Counted from the stretch's first letter, positions 35,596 to 44,972 are shown. The stretch is DNA of 64,000 nt from Candidatus Obscuribacterales bacterium (GCA_021732025.1 JAKFVU010000080.1:1-64000); one strand, 5' to 3'. The notes: generated by a model not told the origin, from the sequence alone. Numbers and translations are program-made.

Positions 35596-38007
35596 TCACT
35601 TCACAGCCACCTTGGGCAGACCAGCAGCAAACATGGCCTTGCTACTGGGCATCACTTGCAGCACTTTTAGGCTCTTAAACTGTTTGAGAACAGCGATTGC
35701 ACGCCTGTCTAAGCCACAATCAATCACACTTAGAGTATGCAGCTTATTGAGCTTGCTCAAGAGTTTTAGTTCGTTGAGAGTAACCTTGGTGTAACTGAGA
35801 TTCAAATATTGCAGACTAGATAATTCAGACAATGCTTTGTAATCTTGCACAGTTAAATGACCCCGGTGCAAATTCAAATACTCTAGTTTTTTAGCTGATT
35901 TAAGCTTGGTTAGGATAGCAGCATAATTATCATTGTGACTGAGTTGAAAATCTCGAATATTACTCCAACAATTGGCTTTAGCTAACATGGTGCCATCTAA
36001 GCTACAGTTATTTCCGTCAAATTTAGAGATTTGAGTAAACTTACTAAGCGAGGGAATGCATTGTGCCGTAAGGTGCTGAGTATCATAAATCTGTAGTTCA
36101 TCAATACCGGGAATGGCAGTACAAGCCTCAAGTGCCGCGTCGCTATCTGAGCCGTTCACAAGACGCACGGCAGCCACGTCACCTTTATTAAAGCGCAAGA
36201 CATAACCTGAATGACGTGCCACAAGCCGCGATGGTAAATACATCAACCATTCGCCTTCAGCAAATTCTACAGTGCCTCTGGCTTTGACAGTTCTTTCTTT
36301 TTTCGTTTTCCAATCATAGGCATAAATATTGCCGATCAAGCAGTCTTTTGGAAAATTGAAAACGCGCTTATGCCCGGCACTTGCCTTAGTGTCAGCATAA
36401 GCGTCTGTATCTGTCAGTGATTCGCTCGGCTCGATGTCTTCATCAGCATCTATTTTGACTTTCTCAGCTTTAGGCTTGGTCACAGCTAAAACTTGCCGCG
36501 GCGGTGCCTTAGGTTTAGCACTAGCTGACTGAAAGTTCTGCCATACGATAAAAGCAATGGCACCAACTGCTAAAAGCACACCCACTGAAGCGAGACCAAT
36601 GATGAGCTTCTTGACCTTCTCTGCTTGCTCTCTTGTATTTTTTGCTTGGCTGTTTTTGCGTACTCGTTCATCGGCTCCAATGTTTGCGGCTTGTTCGCTG
36701 AGCGATATACCGTTGCGCATAAGAGCTTCGCGTACCAAAGCCTTACCTTCTTCAGCCAACGAAGGAGTAACTACGTGCTCGCGGCCGAGAGGAGGCCCTT
36801 GAAGTGACTGCGAATTGACATCGATCTTTGGTGTAGGAGACGAAGGAGATGGAGGAGATGGAGGAGATGGAGGAGACGGTGGAATAGGCGAATTGAAAGA
36901 GGTACTGCGAGCTTTTTGAACAGCGGGATTAATACCTGTAGCCCCGCCATTATTGGCCGAAACAGGTGGAAGAGCGGGTGCCACCACGGTGCTGCGGGTA
37001 TGCTGCAAGTAAATATTGCCACTACCATCGATGCAAGGCGGGCTGAAACAATAAAAAGGCTCATCACCTTGCAAAATAGCAATTAGATCGCTGCAAACAT
37101 TCTCCATCGTTTGATAGCGCATATCTGGATCTTTAGCCATCATCATTTCCAAAACGGCCTGCACCGCTGGCGGAAAATTGCCACCCTCAACTACTTCGTT
37201 CAAAATAGGCGTAGGCGCAGACTGATGCATATGCTTGATTTCCACAGCACTCTTCGCAACAAAGGGTGGCTCTCCTGTTAGCGTTTCAAAGAAAGTCACA
37301 CCTAACGAATAAATATCGCTACGAGCATCAACACTGCGACCCAAGCATTGCTCAGGGCTCATGTAATATGGGCTACCTAAATTCTCTTCATCGTTGTCTA
37401 ATCGCCTTGCTGCAATCTCAGCGTCAGCAGTAAGTTTGACAATGCCAAAATCAACAATCTTGATTGTTGAACCTGTGGCATCAGGCTGATCGAGTAAAAC
37501 AATATTTGCTGGCTTAACATCGCGGTGAATAATGCCTTTGCTATGGGCGTAACCAAAGCCACTAGCAGCCTGCAAAAATATGTACAAGACCGTATTTACA
37601 GGTGGCGGATCATAGTCGCGCAAGCGCTCCATCAAGTTGCAGCCGCGCAAAAGGTCCATCACATAAAACGGGCGCTCGCGGCCATCGATGGTTTTGTGCA
37701 AGCCAAAATTATGCAAGCCGACAATGTTTGGGTGAAACATTTTGGCAATGGCCTGGGCTTCAATCTGAAAGCGCACCCAGGCAACTTCGGTAATTTGCTC
37801 AGTGCTCAACGTCTTCAGAGCATATTCTTTTGGCAAGCGGACATGATGCGCCTGATAAACATATCCCATGGCGCCGCGGCCGATATAATCGACGATCTGA
37901 TAACTATTGCCAACCACATCACCAATATTAAACTCAGCGCCGGGCGGCAGCTGTCGAGGCTGAGCGGGTGGCTGTAGAACTGAATCGTCTGGTAATTGTT
38001 CGTTCAC
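35596..38007 (-). CDS. Transmembrane Ser/Thr protein kinase with extracytoplasmic leucine-rich repeats
   Basis: An 803-residue PknB-type kinase. The kinase domain (35-310) has the Gly loop GRGAMGYV (43-50), Lys65, HRDVKPAN (161-168), DFG (186-188) and SPYYMSPEQ, so it should be active. A linker of Pro/Ser repeats (about 375-390) and a helical part follow, then one membrane helix near 470-492. The remaining 300 residues lie outside and contain a beta-rich part and about five leucine-rich repeats (620-790). It is likely a receptor kinase that senses a ligand or envelope state through the LRR domain. ATG start at 38005-38007. Confidence 0.88.
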   Translation of the reverse strand: MNEQLPDDSVLQPPAQPRQLPPGAEFNIGDVVGNSYQIVDYIGRGAMGYVYQAHHVRLPKEYALKTLSTEQITEVAWVRFQIEAQAIAKMFHPNIVGLHNFGLHKTIDGRERPFYVMDLLRGCNLMERLRDYDPPPVNTVLYIFLQAASGFGYAHSKGIIHRDVKPANIVLLDQPDATGSTIKIVDFGIVKLTADAEIAARRLDNDEENLGSPYYMSPEQCLGRSVDARSDIYSLGVTFFETLTGEPPFVAKSAVEIKHMHQSAPTPILNEVVEGGNFPPAVQAVLEMMMAKDPDMRYQTMENVCSDLIAILQGDEPFYCFSPPCIDGSGNIYLQHTRSTVVAPALPPVSANNGGATGINPAVQKARSTSFNSPIPPSPPSPPSPPSPSSPTPKIDVNSQSLQGPPLGREHVVTPSLAEEGKALVREALMRNGISLSEQAANIGADERVRKNSQAKNTREQAEKVKKLIIGLASVGVLLAVGAIAFIVWQNFQSASAKPKAPPRQVLAVTKPKAEKVKIDADEDIEPSESLTDTDAYADTKASAGHKRVFNFPKDCLIGNIYAYDWKTKKERTVKARGTVEFAEGEWLMYLPSRLVARHSGYVLRFNKGDVAAVRLVNGSDSDAALEACTAIPGIDELQIYDTQHLTAQCIPSLSKFTQISKFDGNNCSLDGTMLAKANCWSNIRDFQLSHNDNYAAILTKLKSAKKLEYLNLHRGHLTVQDYKALSELSSLQYLNLSYTKVTLNELKLLSKLNKLHTLSVIDCGLDRRAIAVLKQFKSLKVLQVMPSSKAMFAAGLPKVAVK
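36844..36879. repeat. Four tandem 9-bp repeats within the kinase gene
   Basis: AGGAGATGG is repeated three times and followed by one AGGAGACGG copy, in frame. On the coding (minus) strand it encodes the Pro-Pro-Ser linker of the kinase. Slippage here would change linker length in steps of three residues without breaking the frame. Confidence 0.85.
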
Positions 38008-38188
38008 TGTCTCTGGCAGTTCAGGTAGCTAAGAAAGCTGGCTAGCATCAGCTTTATATACCAAGCAATAAGAGAAGGTAATCAGCAGAAATAACGGGTA
38101 AAATACTGGCTGTTCTGGCTGATAGCTATCCAAGCTAAGAAATAACAGAACTAACAGCTAGAAATCTAAACCAAGCCAAACAAAAACC

Positions 38189-39148
38189 ATGTATAACACG
38201 CAAGGCAAGACCTTTTTCGAACTAGCGACAGATCGCCAGTTCTGGCTGCATCTAAATCCACAGCTGAAAATTACCGATAAGGGCTCTGCCGCCAGCAATT
38301 CTCGCTTTAAGCTCAGCCCAGAGCTAGGACGACTAACAAACGAGAACCTGCAACACGAAGGCTATTTCAAAATCGAAAAAGCCGTTGCTCCGGGCGACCT
38401 GGCAGCTATGGTGCAAGCCGTGGAAAAAATCCGCGACGAGCAATGGCCAGTGACATTTTCGTTTGTCTACGACGAATTTTGGCTCAAATTCCAAGAGTTA
38501 TCCTCAGTGCTCAGCCTCATTCTCGGCCCCGAGTACAAAATGATGCCGACACTCTACACCTTCTGCGTGGCCCCTGGCGGTCAGGGCGCCGGCTTCCTTC
38601 CCCACCGCGATCGCTCAAGACGTAAACTATTAAGGCCAGATGGGCAAACAGTAGCCATGAATATCTGGATATCGCTTACAGATGCCAGCCCTGACACTGG
38701 CTGTATCTACATCTTGCCAGTTCAGTATGACCCCAATTTCCCCAATAACTTGACCACCTACGGGGTCACCAATTACCAAGATATCCGCGCCCTGCCAACC
38801 AAAGCAGGCGACATACTGGGCTGGAACGAAGGGGTCTATCATTGGGGCGGGCGCAGCAGCAAGCATGGCACCTACTCAAGAATCAGTATCGCCGCTAGCT
38901 TTCAAAGGGGCGACAGCGCAGCGTTAGAAACCCCACTTCTCCTTCCCAACCGGCTGCCTAGCCTGAAACAGCGGCTGTCGATCATCGCCGCTCAGCTCCT
39001 ACGCTATCAAGCCCAAGCCGCCCTCTCTCCAACGGTTAGACAGCTAGCTGTAGACTTACAGGCCTTAGATGAAAGGCTAGTAGTCAATGACGATGGTGGC
39101 CCATATATCTATGACGAATCCGGCGAAAAGATTCAAAAACGCCGTTAA
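38189..39148 (+). CDS. Phytanoyl-CoA dioxygenase (PhyH) family protein
   Basis: A 319-residue Fe(II)/2-oxoglutarate dioxygenase-like protein. The metal triad is visible as His139-x-Asp141 (LPHRDRS) and His218 (VYHWGG), and Arg231 in TYSRISIA probably binds 2-oxoglutarate. Members hydroxylate small molecules, including natural products and modified amino acids. No signal peptide. The next gene, 72 nt downstream, is a bicovalent flavin oxidase, so the two may process one substrate. ATG start without a strong ribosome-binding site. Confidence 0.85.
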   Translation: MYNTQGKTFFELATDRQFWLHLNPQLKITDKGSAASNSRFKLSPELGRLTNENLQHEGYFKIEKAVAPGDLAAMVQAVEKIRDEQWPVTFSFVYDEFWLKFQELSSVLSLILGPEYKMMPTLYTFCVAPGGQGAGFLPHRDRSRRKLLRPDGQTVAMNIWISLTDASPDTGCIYILPVQYDPNFPNNLTTYGVTNYQDIRALPTKAGDILGWNEGVYHWGGRSSKHGTYSRISIAASFQRGDSAALETPLLLPNRLPSLKQRLSIIAAQLLRYQAQAALSPTVRQLAVDLQALDERLVVNDDGGPYIYDESGEKIQKRR

Positions 39149-39220
39149 AAGACAAGAACAGGCAACGTTCGGTAGAGAAAAACCAAACCATAACAAAGCG
39201 AAACAAAAAGGGTGCAGTTA

Positions 39221-40759
39221 ATGTCAGAAAACCAAATTAGGCAACCTCAAATCAAAGTTACTCGCCGTATATTCTTAGCCGGTGGGCTTTGGGCGGCCGG
39301 TTCGATCTTTGTCGGCAACATTAATCCAGAGCGAGTTTTGGCCGCCACAAAAAAACCAACTTTTGACGTAGAAGCCCTGCGCAAAGCCGTCAACTGCGAT
39401 ATTTCTATACCAAGCGACAAAGACTTCAAAGACAAAGTCTATGGCGGTTTATGGAATAGATACTACGCAAGTCGCGCGCCTCAAGTAGCTGTGCAAGTGA
39501 AAACCGACGCCGATGTCATTGCCGCAGTCAAATTTGCCAAGGCCAATAATTTAAAAGTTGCAGTACGCGGTGGCGGCCACAACTGGTGCGCACCATCGTT
39601 GCGCAATGGTGGCATGATGATTGATCTGACTGCCATGAATAAAGTGATTTCAGTTGACCCTGTTAAGAAAATAGCGATATCTGAGCCAATCATCAGCAAT
39701 CGCGAGATTCAACAGAAGCTCAAACCCTATAACTTGGCTTTTCCGTCTGGTCACTGCCCCCAAGTAAAACTAAGTGGCTACCTGCTCAGCGGTGGCATGT
39801 CGTGGAACCAAGGCGTCTGGGGTCACGGTGTTGAGAGCGTAGAAAAAATTGAAATGGTCACCGCCGATGGTGAACTAATTGTGGCAGACAAAGATCACAA
39901 TCAAGACTATTATTGGGCAGCTCGTGGCGCCGGACCTGGTCTTTTTGCCGTATGCTTGCGCTACCACCTCAAGCTCTACGACCTACCCAAAGCTTTCACT
40001 TGCAGTGCCTACCACTACTCGATGGAACAATATAAAGAGGTCGCTGAGTGGATTAAAGATACAGCACCAAAACTAGATCCATGCGTTGAATTGTCACTGT
40101 GGATGGTGACAGCACCACCTGAATTGGCCGAGCAAACAAAAGCTCAGGGTGGCAAAGTTTGTATGGTCACAGGCACTGCCTTTACCGACAGCCAAGAAAA
40201 AGGCAAGGCCGCCATGGCGTTGCTAGACACATGTCCGGTGATCAGTAAATGCTTGTCTAAATCTGTTAATCAACCATCCGATTTTGAAGGACTGTTTGAC
40301 GCTTCTGGCGCTCTCTGGCAAGAGAACATGCGCAACCAAGTTGAGGCAATGTTCTCAAATACTAACCCTGCCGAGATTTTTGCAGCCACTGCTGAACATT
40401 TCAAAAAATGCCCATCGCCAGCCACCGTATTTATGTTCGCTGTCTTTACCGGACCGAATGTTCCCACCAAGCCGCCGGCAGATACCGCTTTCTCAATGAC
40501 AGGAAAGCTCTATGGCGGCCCCTGGACGATGTGGAAGGATGAGGCAGACGACAGTGCTAATCTAAAATGGCACAAAGAAATGCTCACACTAATTAAACCC
40601 TTCACTGTCGGGCACTATGTGGCTGAATCAGACACAGTGAGCTACCCAGACCATGCAGTTAACGCTTTCTCAAAAGCCAACTGGCAGCGCCTTGCCGAAC
40701 TGCGCAAAAAGTACGACCCCACCGGTGTCTTCTTCAACTTCACCGACGGCCTGGCATAG
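39221..40759 (+). CDS. Tat-exported FAD-linked oxidase, berberine-bridge-enzyme type
   Basis: A 512-residue flavoprotein. The N-terminus has a twin-arginine-like signal (TRRIFLAGG) and hydrophobic stretch. The PCMH-type FAD domain has RGGGHNW, whose His (residue 120 from this start) and SGHCP, whose Cys (179) match the pair that binds FAD through two covalent bonds in BBE-like oxidases. The C-terminal BBE motif (NWQRLAELRKKYDPTGVF) is complete. Such enzymes oxidise sugars or secondary metabolites with O2, giving H2O2. ATG 39221 was chosen over GTG 39212 because AAGGGTG lies 7-8 nt upstream. Likely periplasmic; the substrate is unknown. Confidence 0.88.
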   Translation: MSENQIRQPQIKVTRRIFLAGGLWAAGSIFVGNINPERVLAATKKPTFDVEALRKAVNCDISIPSDKDFKDKVYGGLWNRYYASRAPQVAVQVKTDADVIAAVKFAKANNLKVAVRGGGHNWCAPSLRNGGMMIDLTAMNKVISVDPVKKIAISEPIISNREIQQKLKPYNLAFPSGHCPQVKLSGYLLSGGMSWNQGVWGHGVESVEKIEMVTADGELIVADKDHNQDYYWAARGAGPGLFAVCLRYHLKLYDLPKAFTCSAYHYSMEQYKEVAEWIKDTAPKLDPCVELSLWMVTAPPELAEQTKAQGGKVCMVTGTAFTDSQEKGKAAMALLDTCPVISKCLSKSVNQPSDFEGLFDASGALWQENMRNQVEAMFSNTNPAEIFAATAEHFKKCPSPATVFMFAVFTGPNVPTKPPADTAFSMTGKLYGGPWTMWKDEADDSANLKWHKEMLTLIKPFTVGHYVAESDTVSYPDHAVNAFSKANWQRLAELRKKYDPTGVFFNFTDGLA

Positions 40760-40779
40760 AACAAAAAATAAAACAAATT

Positions 40780-40821
40780 GAGAGCGGCCAAAGATCTAAA
40801 TAGGTCTAATTGGTCGCTCTC
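40780..40821 (-). terminator. Hairpin terminator at the end of the paralogue pair, overlapping a stop codon
   Basis: An 11-bp stem (40780-40790 with 40811-40821, including one G-U pair) with a 20-nt loop. On the minus strand it is followed by a T-rich tail (TTTGTTTTATTTTTTG). It overlaps the last codons of the gene at 40806-41732, so that gene's 3' end forms one arm. It also lies 21 nt after the stop of the + strand oxidase. Confidence 0.7.
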
Positions 40822-41732
40822 ATTAGTTCAAGCAATTCAGAATCGAGTTGTTCGATTGTCCACTGCACGTCATACAGCATGCGAATGCGATCGCCTAAGA
40901 GTTTGATATCTTCTCTATATTTTGTACCTGGTGGTGTCACCACCGCCAACTTGTTTAAATGAGTTTCGCTATGGTCGCGCAAATACTTGCCCTTCTTCCA
41001 AGCCTCTATCAAAGCCTCTTTGCGAGTCTTTCTCTCAATCGAATTAGGGGGCACTGAATTCAAAAATTTCATAACCACTACTGGGTCATGTTCGCCAGGA
41101 GTTAACGGATTAGATCCGCTCTGATTAAGACTATAAACGTCGGCTAGAACGGTTTGCTCACCGTCCATTTTCTTGGTACCACTGCGGCTCGCCACCAGCG
41201 ATAGGGATGAGAGCAAAAGGCCTACACTGCTAGCGACAAGTAACAATTCGCCCCCAGTATTAGGATGGCCCGAAAGAAACTGCGGGCCAGACAATACACC
41301 AAGTATGCCACCTTGCATAAAGTTGGCAGTGAACAAATAGTTGAGGCGCTTCTGCCGCTGACCTTCTAGCATGCCTTTGCCGGTATAAGTCCAGGCTAGC
41401 TCTCTGTCAATGCGATCGGCTACAACTCTAACTTCTAATGACTGCTCTAAAATTTTGTCTAAGAGCTGTACACGTAGAGCCAACTGCTCATCACTCATCA
41501 CTCCAGGCTCGCTATTATGCGTGGCCTTAAGCTCATAAAGCTTCTGCACATACGGCATCAAGCCCAGCAGCTGGGCTGCTTCTTTTGCCCCAGGCGTGAG
41601 TGGAATAGCGCTACCTAAGCCAGTTTCAGAATTAGTTGACTGAATACGCTCTAAAGCGCATACCGGCTGCGCAAGAAATACACTCAAGGCACAGGCTATT
41701 GCAGTAATGTTTTTAATCATGGTTAGCGGCAT
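40806..41732 (-). CDS. Exported protein of unknown function, paralogue A
   Basis: A 308-residue protein with a signal peptide (about 1-26). It does not match a family I know. It is clearly a paralogue of the gene just upstream (41740-42759): both share a helical N-terminal part, a TANFxQGGxLG motif (near 140-150 here) leading into a hydrophobic stretch (about 155-185), a KFLNSVP/KFFTSEIP segment near 228, and a long helical C-terminus. The spacing between the two genes is only 7 nt. It may be held in the envelope by the hydrophobic segment. Confidence 0.72.
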   Translation of the reverse strand: MPLTMIKNITAIACALSVFLAQPVCALERIQSTNSETGLGSAIPLTPGAKEAAQLLGLMPYVQKLYELKATHNSEPGVMSDEQLALRVQLLDKILEQSLEVRVVADRIDRELAWTYTGKGMLEGQRQKRLNYLFTANFMQGGILGVLSGPQFLSGHPNTGGELLLVASSVGLLLSSLSLVASRSGTKKMDGEQTVLADVYSLNQSGSNPLTPGEHDPVVVMKFLNSVPPNSIERKTRKEALIEAWKKGKYLRDHSETHLNKLAVVTPPGTKYREDIKLLGDRIRMLYDVQWTIEQLDSELLELMRATN

Positions 41733-41739
41733 GCATTTC

Positions 41740-42759
41740 TCAATTTGATCTTATTGCTTTATGTAATTCGTACAGAGCTCCATCAACTTCTTCAACATGC
41801 GTTTTCAGATCGTGTAGCAGTTCAATGCGCAAGGACAATACCTTGATATTTTCTGCCATATCTTCATTCGGCTCAGGGCTGGCTGAGAGTTTACGCATCA
41901 ACTTATCGTCATTAGGATTGAGATGCTTAAACGCTTGCCAATGCTTTAAGAGAATTTCGCGCCTGGTCAAATGCACATCAGAACCAGGAATCTCACTAGT
42001 GAAGAATTTGAACAGATAGCTATGATCGGCGTCAGGAGGCCTGTACTTGGTGTTGATAAAATGCGAAAGAATATTCTGCGACTGGGTTATTTTACTTTTC
42101 CACAATGGTGGCAGCATAAGGTTGGTCATGGCTAAGCCCATGCCGAGGCTGGCACTAATCATGATAGGCATTTGAGAGCTATTGAAAAAGTGACTCAACA
42201 GAAGTGACTGTTTGGTTATGCCAAGCACACCGCCTTGAGCAAAGTTAGCGGTGTTGAGCGCGTTACTCGTGGCATCGCGCTTGGCACACAATTCAGCCAA
42301 CACCACATTTGATGATGCCAGATCGCTATCAATAGAAGCGCTGTAATGCCGCACTTCTTCAGTCAAAGTAAGTATGCGCCAGAGACACAGCACTTTTGCG
42401 TTAAGAAGGGGCTTAGGCAATTCACTAGTAATAGTAGGGTTGTTCTTTTTAAACTCGCGCAAGCGCTCAACGTATGCCGTGACTTCAAGCAAGTCGGCAA
42501 TTTCTGCAGCATCAGCCCGCAGAGCACCAGCTGCAACAGCAGCATGGTCGATATTAGGGGTCATTTTAATATCGTAGAACGAACCCGCACCATGCCCCGG
42601 AACAGTTACAAGGCCCGTGCCATTACTCGCACCATTTGCCTGTAGTGCCAGCGATGGTGGCACGGCAATAGTGATGGCCGACAAAAGGCCCAATACAAAA
42701 GATGAGTGTTTGCGATTGGATGACACTGTCAATGAAAGCCTTATTTTTGACCCTTGCAA
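41740..42759 (-). CDS. Exported protein of unknown function, paralogue B
   Basis: A 339-residue protein with a signal peptide (about 15-42, hydrophobic core SFVLGLLSAITIAV). It shares the TANFAQGGVLG motif and overall helical plan with its downstream tandem copy at 40806-41732; identity looks moderate and is spread over the full length, so the duplication is old. No catalytic motif or cofactor site is visible. The start may be the GTG/ATG-type codon near 42759 or a later one, as the N-terminal 14 residues precede the signal core. The two genes form one short transcript ending at the hairpin 40780-40821. Confidence 0.7.
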   Translation of the reverse strand: MQGSKIRLSLTVSSNRKHSSFVLGLLSAITIAVPPSLALQANGASNGTGLVTVPGHGAGSFYDIKMTPNIDHAAVAAGALRADAAEIADLLEVTAYVERLREFKKNNPTITSELPKPLLNAKVLCLWRILTLTEEVRHYSASIDSDLASSNVVLAELCAKRDATSNALNTANFAQGGVLGITKQSLLLSHFFNSSQMPIMISASLGMGLAMTNLMLPPLWKSKITQSQNILSHFINTKYRPPDADHSYLFKFFTSEIPGSDVHLTRREILLKHWQAFKHLNPNDDKLMRKLSASPEPNEDMAENIKVLSLRIELLHDLKTHVEEVDGALYELHKAIRSN

Positions 42760-43013
42760 TCATAGCTCAAATTGCTCCCGAACAGGCATTCATAAGCTTT
42801 TCAAGGGTTAGTAAATTTGGACGAGCCTATCCAATTCTGAACGATCGTTAATCTACCAAAAGCAAACAAAAACGGCCAAGAAAATTTCTTTTTCATACCA
42901 GGCAAGGCTTTCGACCTTTCATTAGTATTTTTACCAGTGACGTTGTAAAGAGATGCAACTACTATCGAATTGTCACCGGGGCGAAGGCAAGAAATCGAAA
43001 AAGGAGATTGCTC

Positions 43014-43427
43014 TTGAAAGAAAAATCCTCGAGCACAAATGTGCCAGAAGCAAAACTCCGTCAACTAACGGAAGCAGCAGAAAATGGACAATATGGCGTC
43101 TTAAGTAAATTCCTCAACAGCTTACCTAATGCAGTTGACCGGGTTGAAGTACTGCAATCAATCGAAAGACTAAATCGCGAAAATCGCTACAAAACTGGCA
43201 AACTCCCAAGACTGGCATTCGTCAGCAATACATATATTGATAGCGACTTTGTCGATATCGCACTAACCAAAAAAAGCTCTGATTGGCTGTTCCAAGACGA
43301 TGTTCTCTATCGCGAATCTATCATCTGGGATATCTGCGCGGCCGCCGAAATCACAAGTCAAACCGAACGTCAAATCAATCACAGCGTAGCCCATTCATTC
43401 CATCAACAAATCGCTCGCTCTGCCTAA
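43014..43427 (+). CDS. Small uncharacterised soluble protein
   Basis: A 137-residue protein with no signal peptide and no family I recognise. The N-terminal half is helical with AENGQYGVLSKFLNSLP near 26-42, reminiscent of a single ankyrin- or HEAT-like unit; the rest is charged. The start was set at TTG 43014, 7 nt after AGGAG; a TTG at 43008 is too close to that site. Upstream is about 250 nt of non-coding sequence shared with the divergent paralogue genes. Coding status is likely, given the good ribosome-binding site. Confidence 0.55.
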   Translation: MKEKSSSTNVPEAKLRQLTEAAENGQYGVLSKFLNSLPNAVDRVEVLQSIERLNRENRYKTGKLPRLAFVSNTYIDSDFVDIALTKKSSDWLFQDDVLYRESIIWDICAAAEITSQTERQINHSVAHSFHQQIARSA

Positions 43428-43535
43428 AGCAAGCAGGCAATTGGCGTCACTATTCCACACAGTTCAATACAGAAAAATCTCTGCGTCACCACCCACGCCA
43501 CTACACTCATCAAATAGACTATGATCTATAAAATT

Positions 43536-43577
43536 GTCCTCATTGAGCCTCCTTGATTCAGGAAGCTTAATGAGGAC
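43536..43577. repeat. Imperfect inverted repeat in the leader of the 43610 gene
   Basis: GTCCTCATT pairs with AATGAGGAC, extended by a G-U pair, AGC/GCT and TCC/GGA with one mismatch, enclosing an 8-nt loop. There is no T-run on the + strand, so it is not a clear terminator for the gene before. It sits 32 nt upstream of the start of the exported protein and could act as a leader hairpin. Confidence 0.5.
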
Positions 43578-43609
43578 ATTCGGCTACATGCGACCAACTG
43601 GAAGGAACA

Positions 43610-44305
43610 ATGACTAAGAATTGGCTTTTGGCTTTGAGCACTTTTTTAATATCTGCTGCCGCCTGCGTCTCAGTATCGGCAGCACCTCCAGTTAAACCCA
43701 CAAAGAAGCCACCACCCCCTGATTATTTTCCAGCACGTTATAAATACTCGTGGAAGTATCAAACCACCACAGCCGATGGCAAAAAAACAAACTTTTCAAT
43801 GAAAGATATTCACGACGACAAACAAAGCGACGGGACAATCTGGCATCAATTTCAGATTGAAACTTCACCCACCCAGAAATTCAGCGATTGGTACAGCAAA
43901 AGTAACGGCCTAGTGCTAGACAATCACATAGAATACGAGGGCAGTGGTATGAAGGCTGACTTTGTGCCACCCAAGCAAACACTCAAACACCCTTTAGAAA
44001 ATGGCGACAACTGGCAGTGGTCGGGCACCGGCATGATGAAAGTGGCCGCCACAGAGACCTATTCAGTGACTGGTCCAGAAGAAGTGATTGTGCCAGCTGG
44101 TAAATTCAACGCGATGAAGGTAACAAGTGAAGTTACGTCTATTGGCTCAAAGGCTACCAAAACTTATTGGTACGGCCCCAATGTTGGCCTAGTAAAATCA
44201 ATCACCGAGAGCGGCCCGGTTAAATCGACAACAGAACTAGTCTCTTACGATTTTCCCAAGCTGCTGCCCGGTGAATTGGAAGCAGAAATAAATAGACCTA
44301 GATAA
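43610..44305 (+). CDS. Exported beta-rich protein of unknown function
   Basis: A 231-residue protein with a signal peptide (1-24, cut near VSAAPP) and a Pro/Lys-rich stretch (25-35). The rest is predicted beta-rich with repeated YxW and GxxxxxT patterns and a VPAGKFNAMKVTSEV segment near 163-177, reminiscent of the DUF3108/LolA-like class of periplasmic beta proteins. The start ATG at 43610 follows GGAAGGAAC. It converges with the next gene across only 6 nt. No enzyme motif is visible. Confidence 0.68.
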   Translation: MTKNWLLALSTFLISAAACVSVSAAPPVKPTKKPPPPDYFPARYKYSWKYQTTTADGKKTNFSMKDIHDDKQSDGTIWHQFQIETSPTQKFSDWYSKSNGLVLDNHIEYEGSGMKADFVPPKQTLKHPLENGDNWQWSGTGMMKVAATETYSVTGPEEVIVPAGKFNAMKVTSEVTSIGSKATKTYWYGPNVGLVKSITESGPVKSTTELVSYDFPKLLPGELEAEINRPR

Positions 44306-44311
44306 GAGACA

Positions 44312-44788
44312 CTATTGTGCGCTTGTCGTCGTCTTTACTTTGACTGTGGATTTCTTAGTCGCGGCCTTTGTCGTGACTTTGGCTGTTGAAGTCGTAGATA
44401 CGCTTGCCTTTGAGCCTGACGATGTTGAAGCCGTCGAAAGTGCTGCATTGAGCTTAGTCACAGCTTTCTCTAGGCTATCTACTTCACTTTCAGGCCAACC
44501 AGAAGCTTCAGCCGAAGAGGTTTTGCGCACTAGGGCATCGGCTTCACTTTTGAATCCACTGGCTTGGCTGCTATTGATCCAGCCTTTGGAAAGGGCAGTA
44601 TCAATCTGTAGGTGAATGTTGTGCAGACGCTCACGGAACTTAAACTTGACGCCTTTTTTTACATCAATGGTTTCGCTAGTGCTTGTTGAGCTTGAGGTAT
44701 GCTCGATGCTGTCAGCGAGAGCTGGCAAGCAAGTAAACATAGGTGTAGCCACCGCACATGCCACCATGATACTGACTAAATTTTTCAT
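44312..44788 (-). CDS. Small exported protein with a Ser/Thr/Lys-rich tail
   Basis: A 158-residue protein: a signal peptide (1-25), a Ser/Thr-rich stretch, a helical middle (about 45-115) with EADALVRK and SEVDSLEKAVTKLNAAL, and a low-complexity tail of alternating Ser, Thr, Ala and Lys (118-158). No family recognised. The tail could be glycosylated or bind an anionic polymer. ATG start at 44786-44788 with an AAGG-type ribosome-binding site. Confidence 0.6.
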   Translation of the reverse strand: MKNLVSIMVACAVATPMFTCLPALADSIEHTSSSTSTSETIDVKKGVKFKFRERLHNIHLQIDTALSKGWINSSQASGFKSEADALVRKTSSAEASGWPESEVDSLEKAVTKLNAALSTASTSSGSKASVSTTSTAKVTTKAATKKSTVKVKTTTSAQ

Positions 44789-44972
44789 TTGTACCTTCGT
44801 TAATTTGAGTTTTAATTTGTAAGTTAGTTAGCTTTGCGTTGATACCCATTAATACTTATAATCCCTTTGCAAGCGTTTAGCTTAAACCTAAGGGTATTTG
44901 CTCAAATTGGACAATAGACCCTAATTGGCAAGCACTGATTTTATCCAGTGACAGGGATAGCTATTCGAGCCA

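Noticed and set aside
36844-36879. Short tandem repeats considered as a CRISPR or minisatellite
   Set aside because: Nine-base units without spacers, in frame inside the kinase gene and encoding its Pro/Ser linker.
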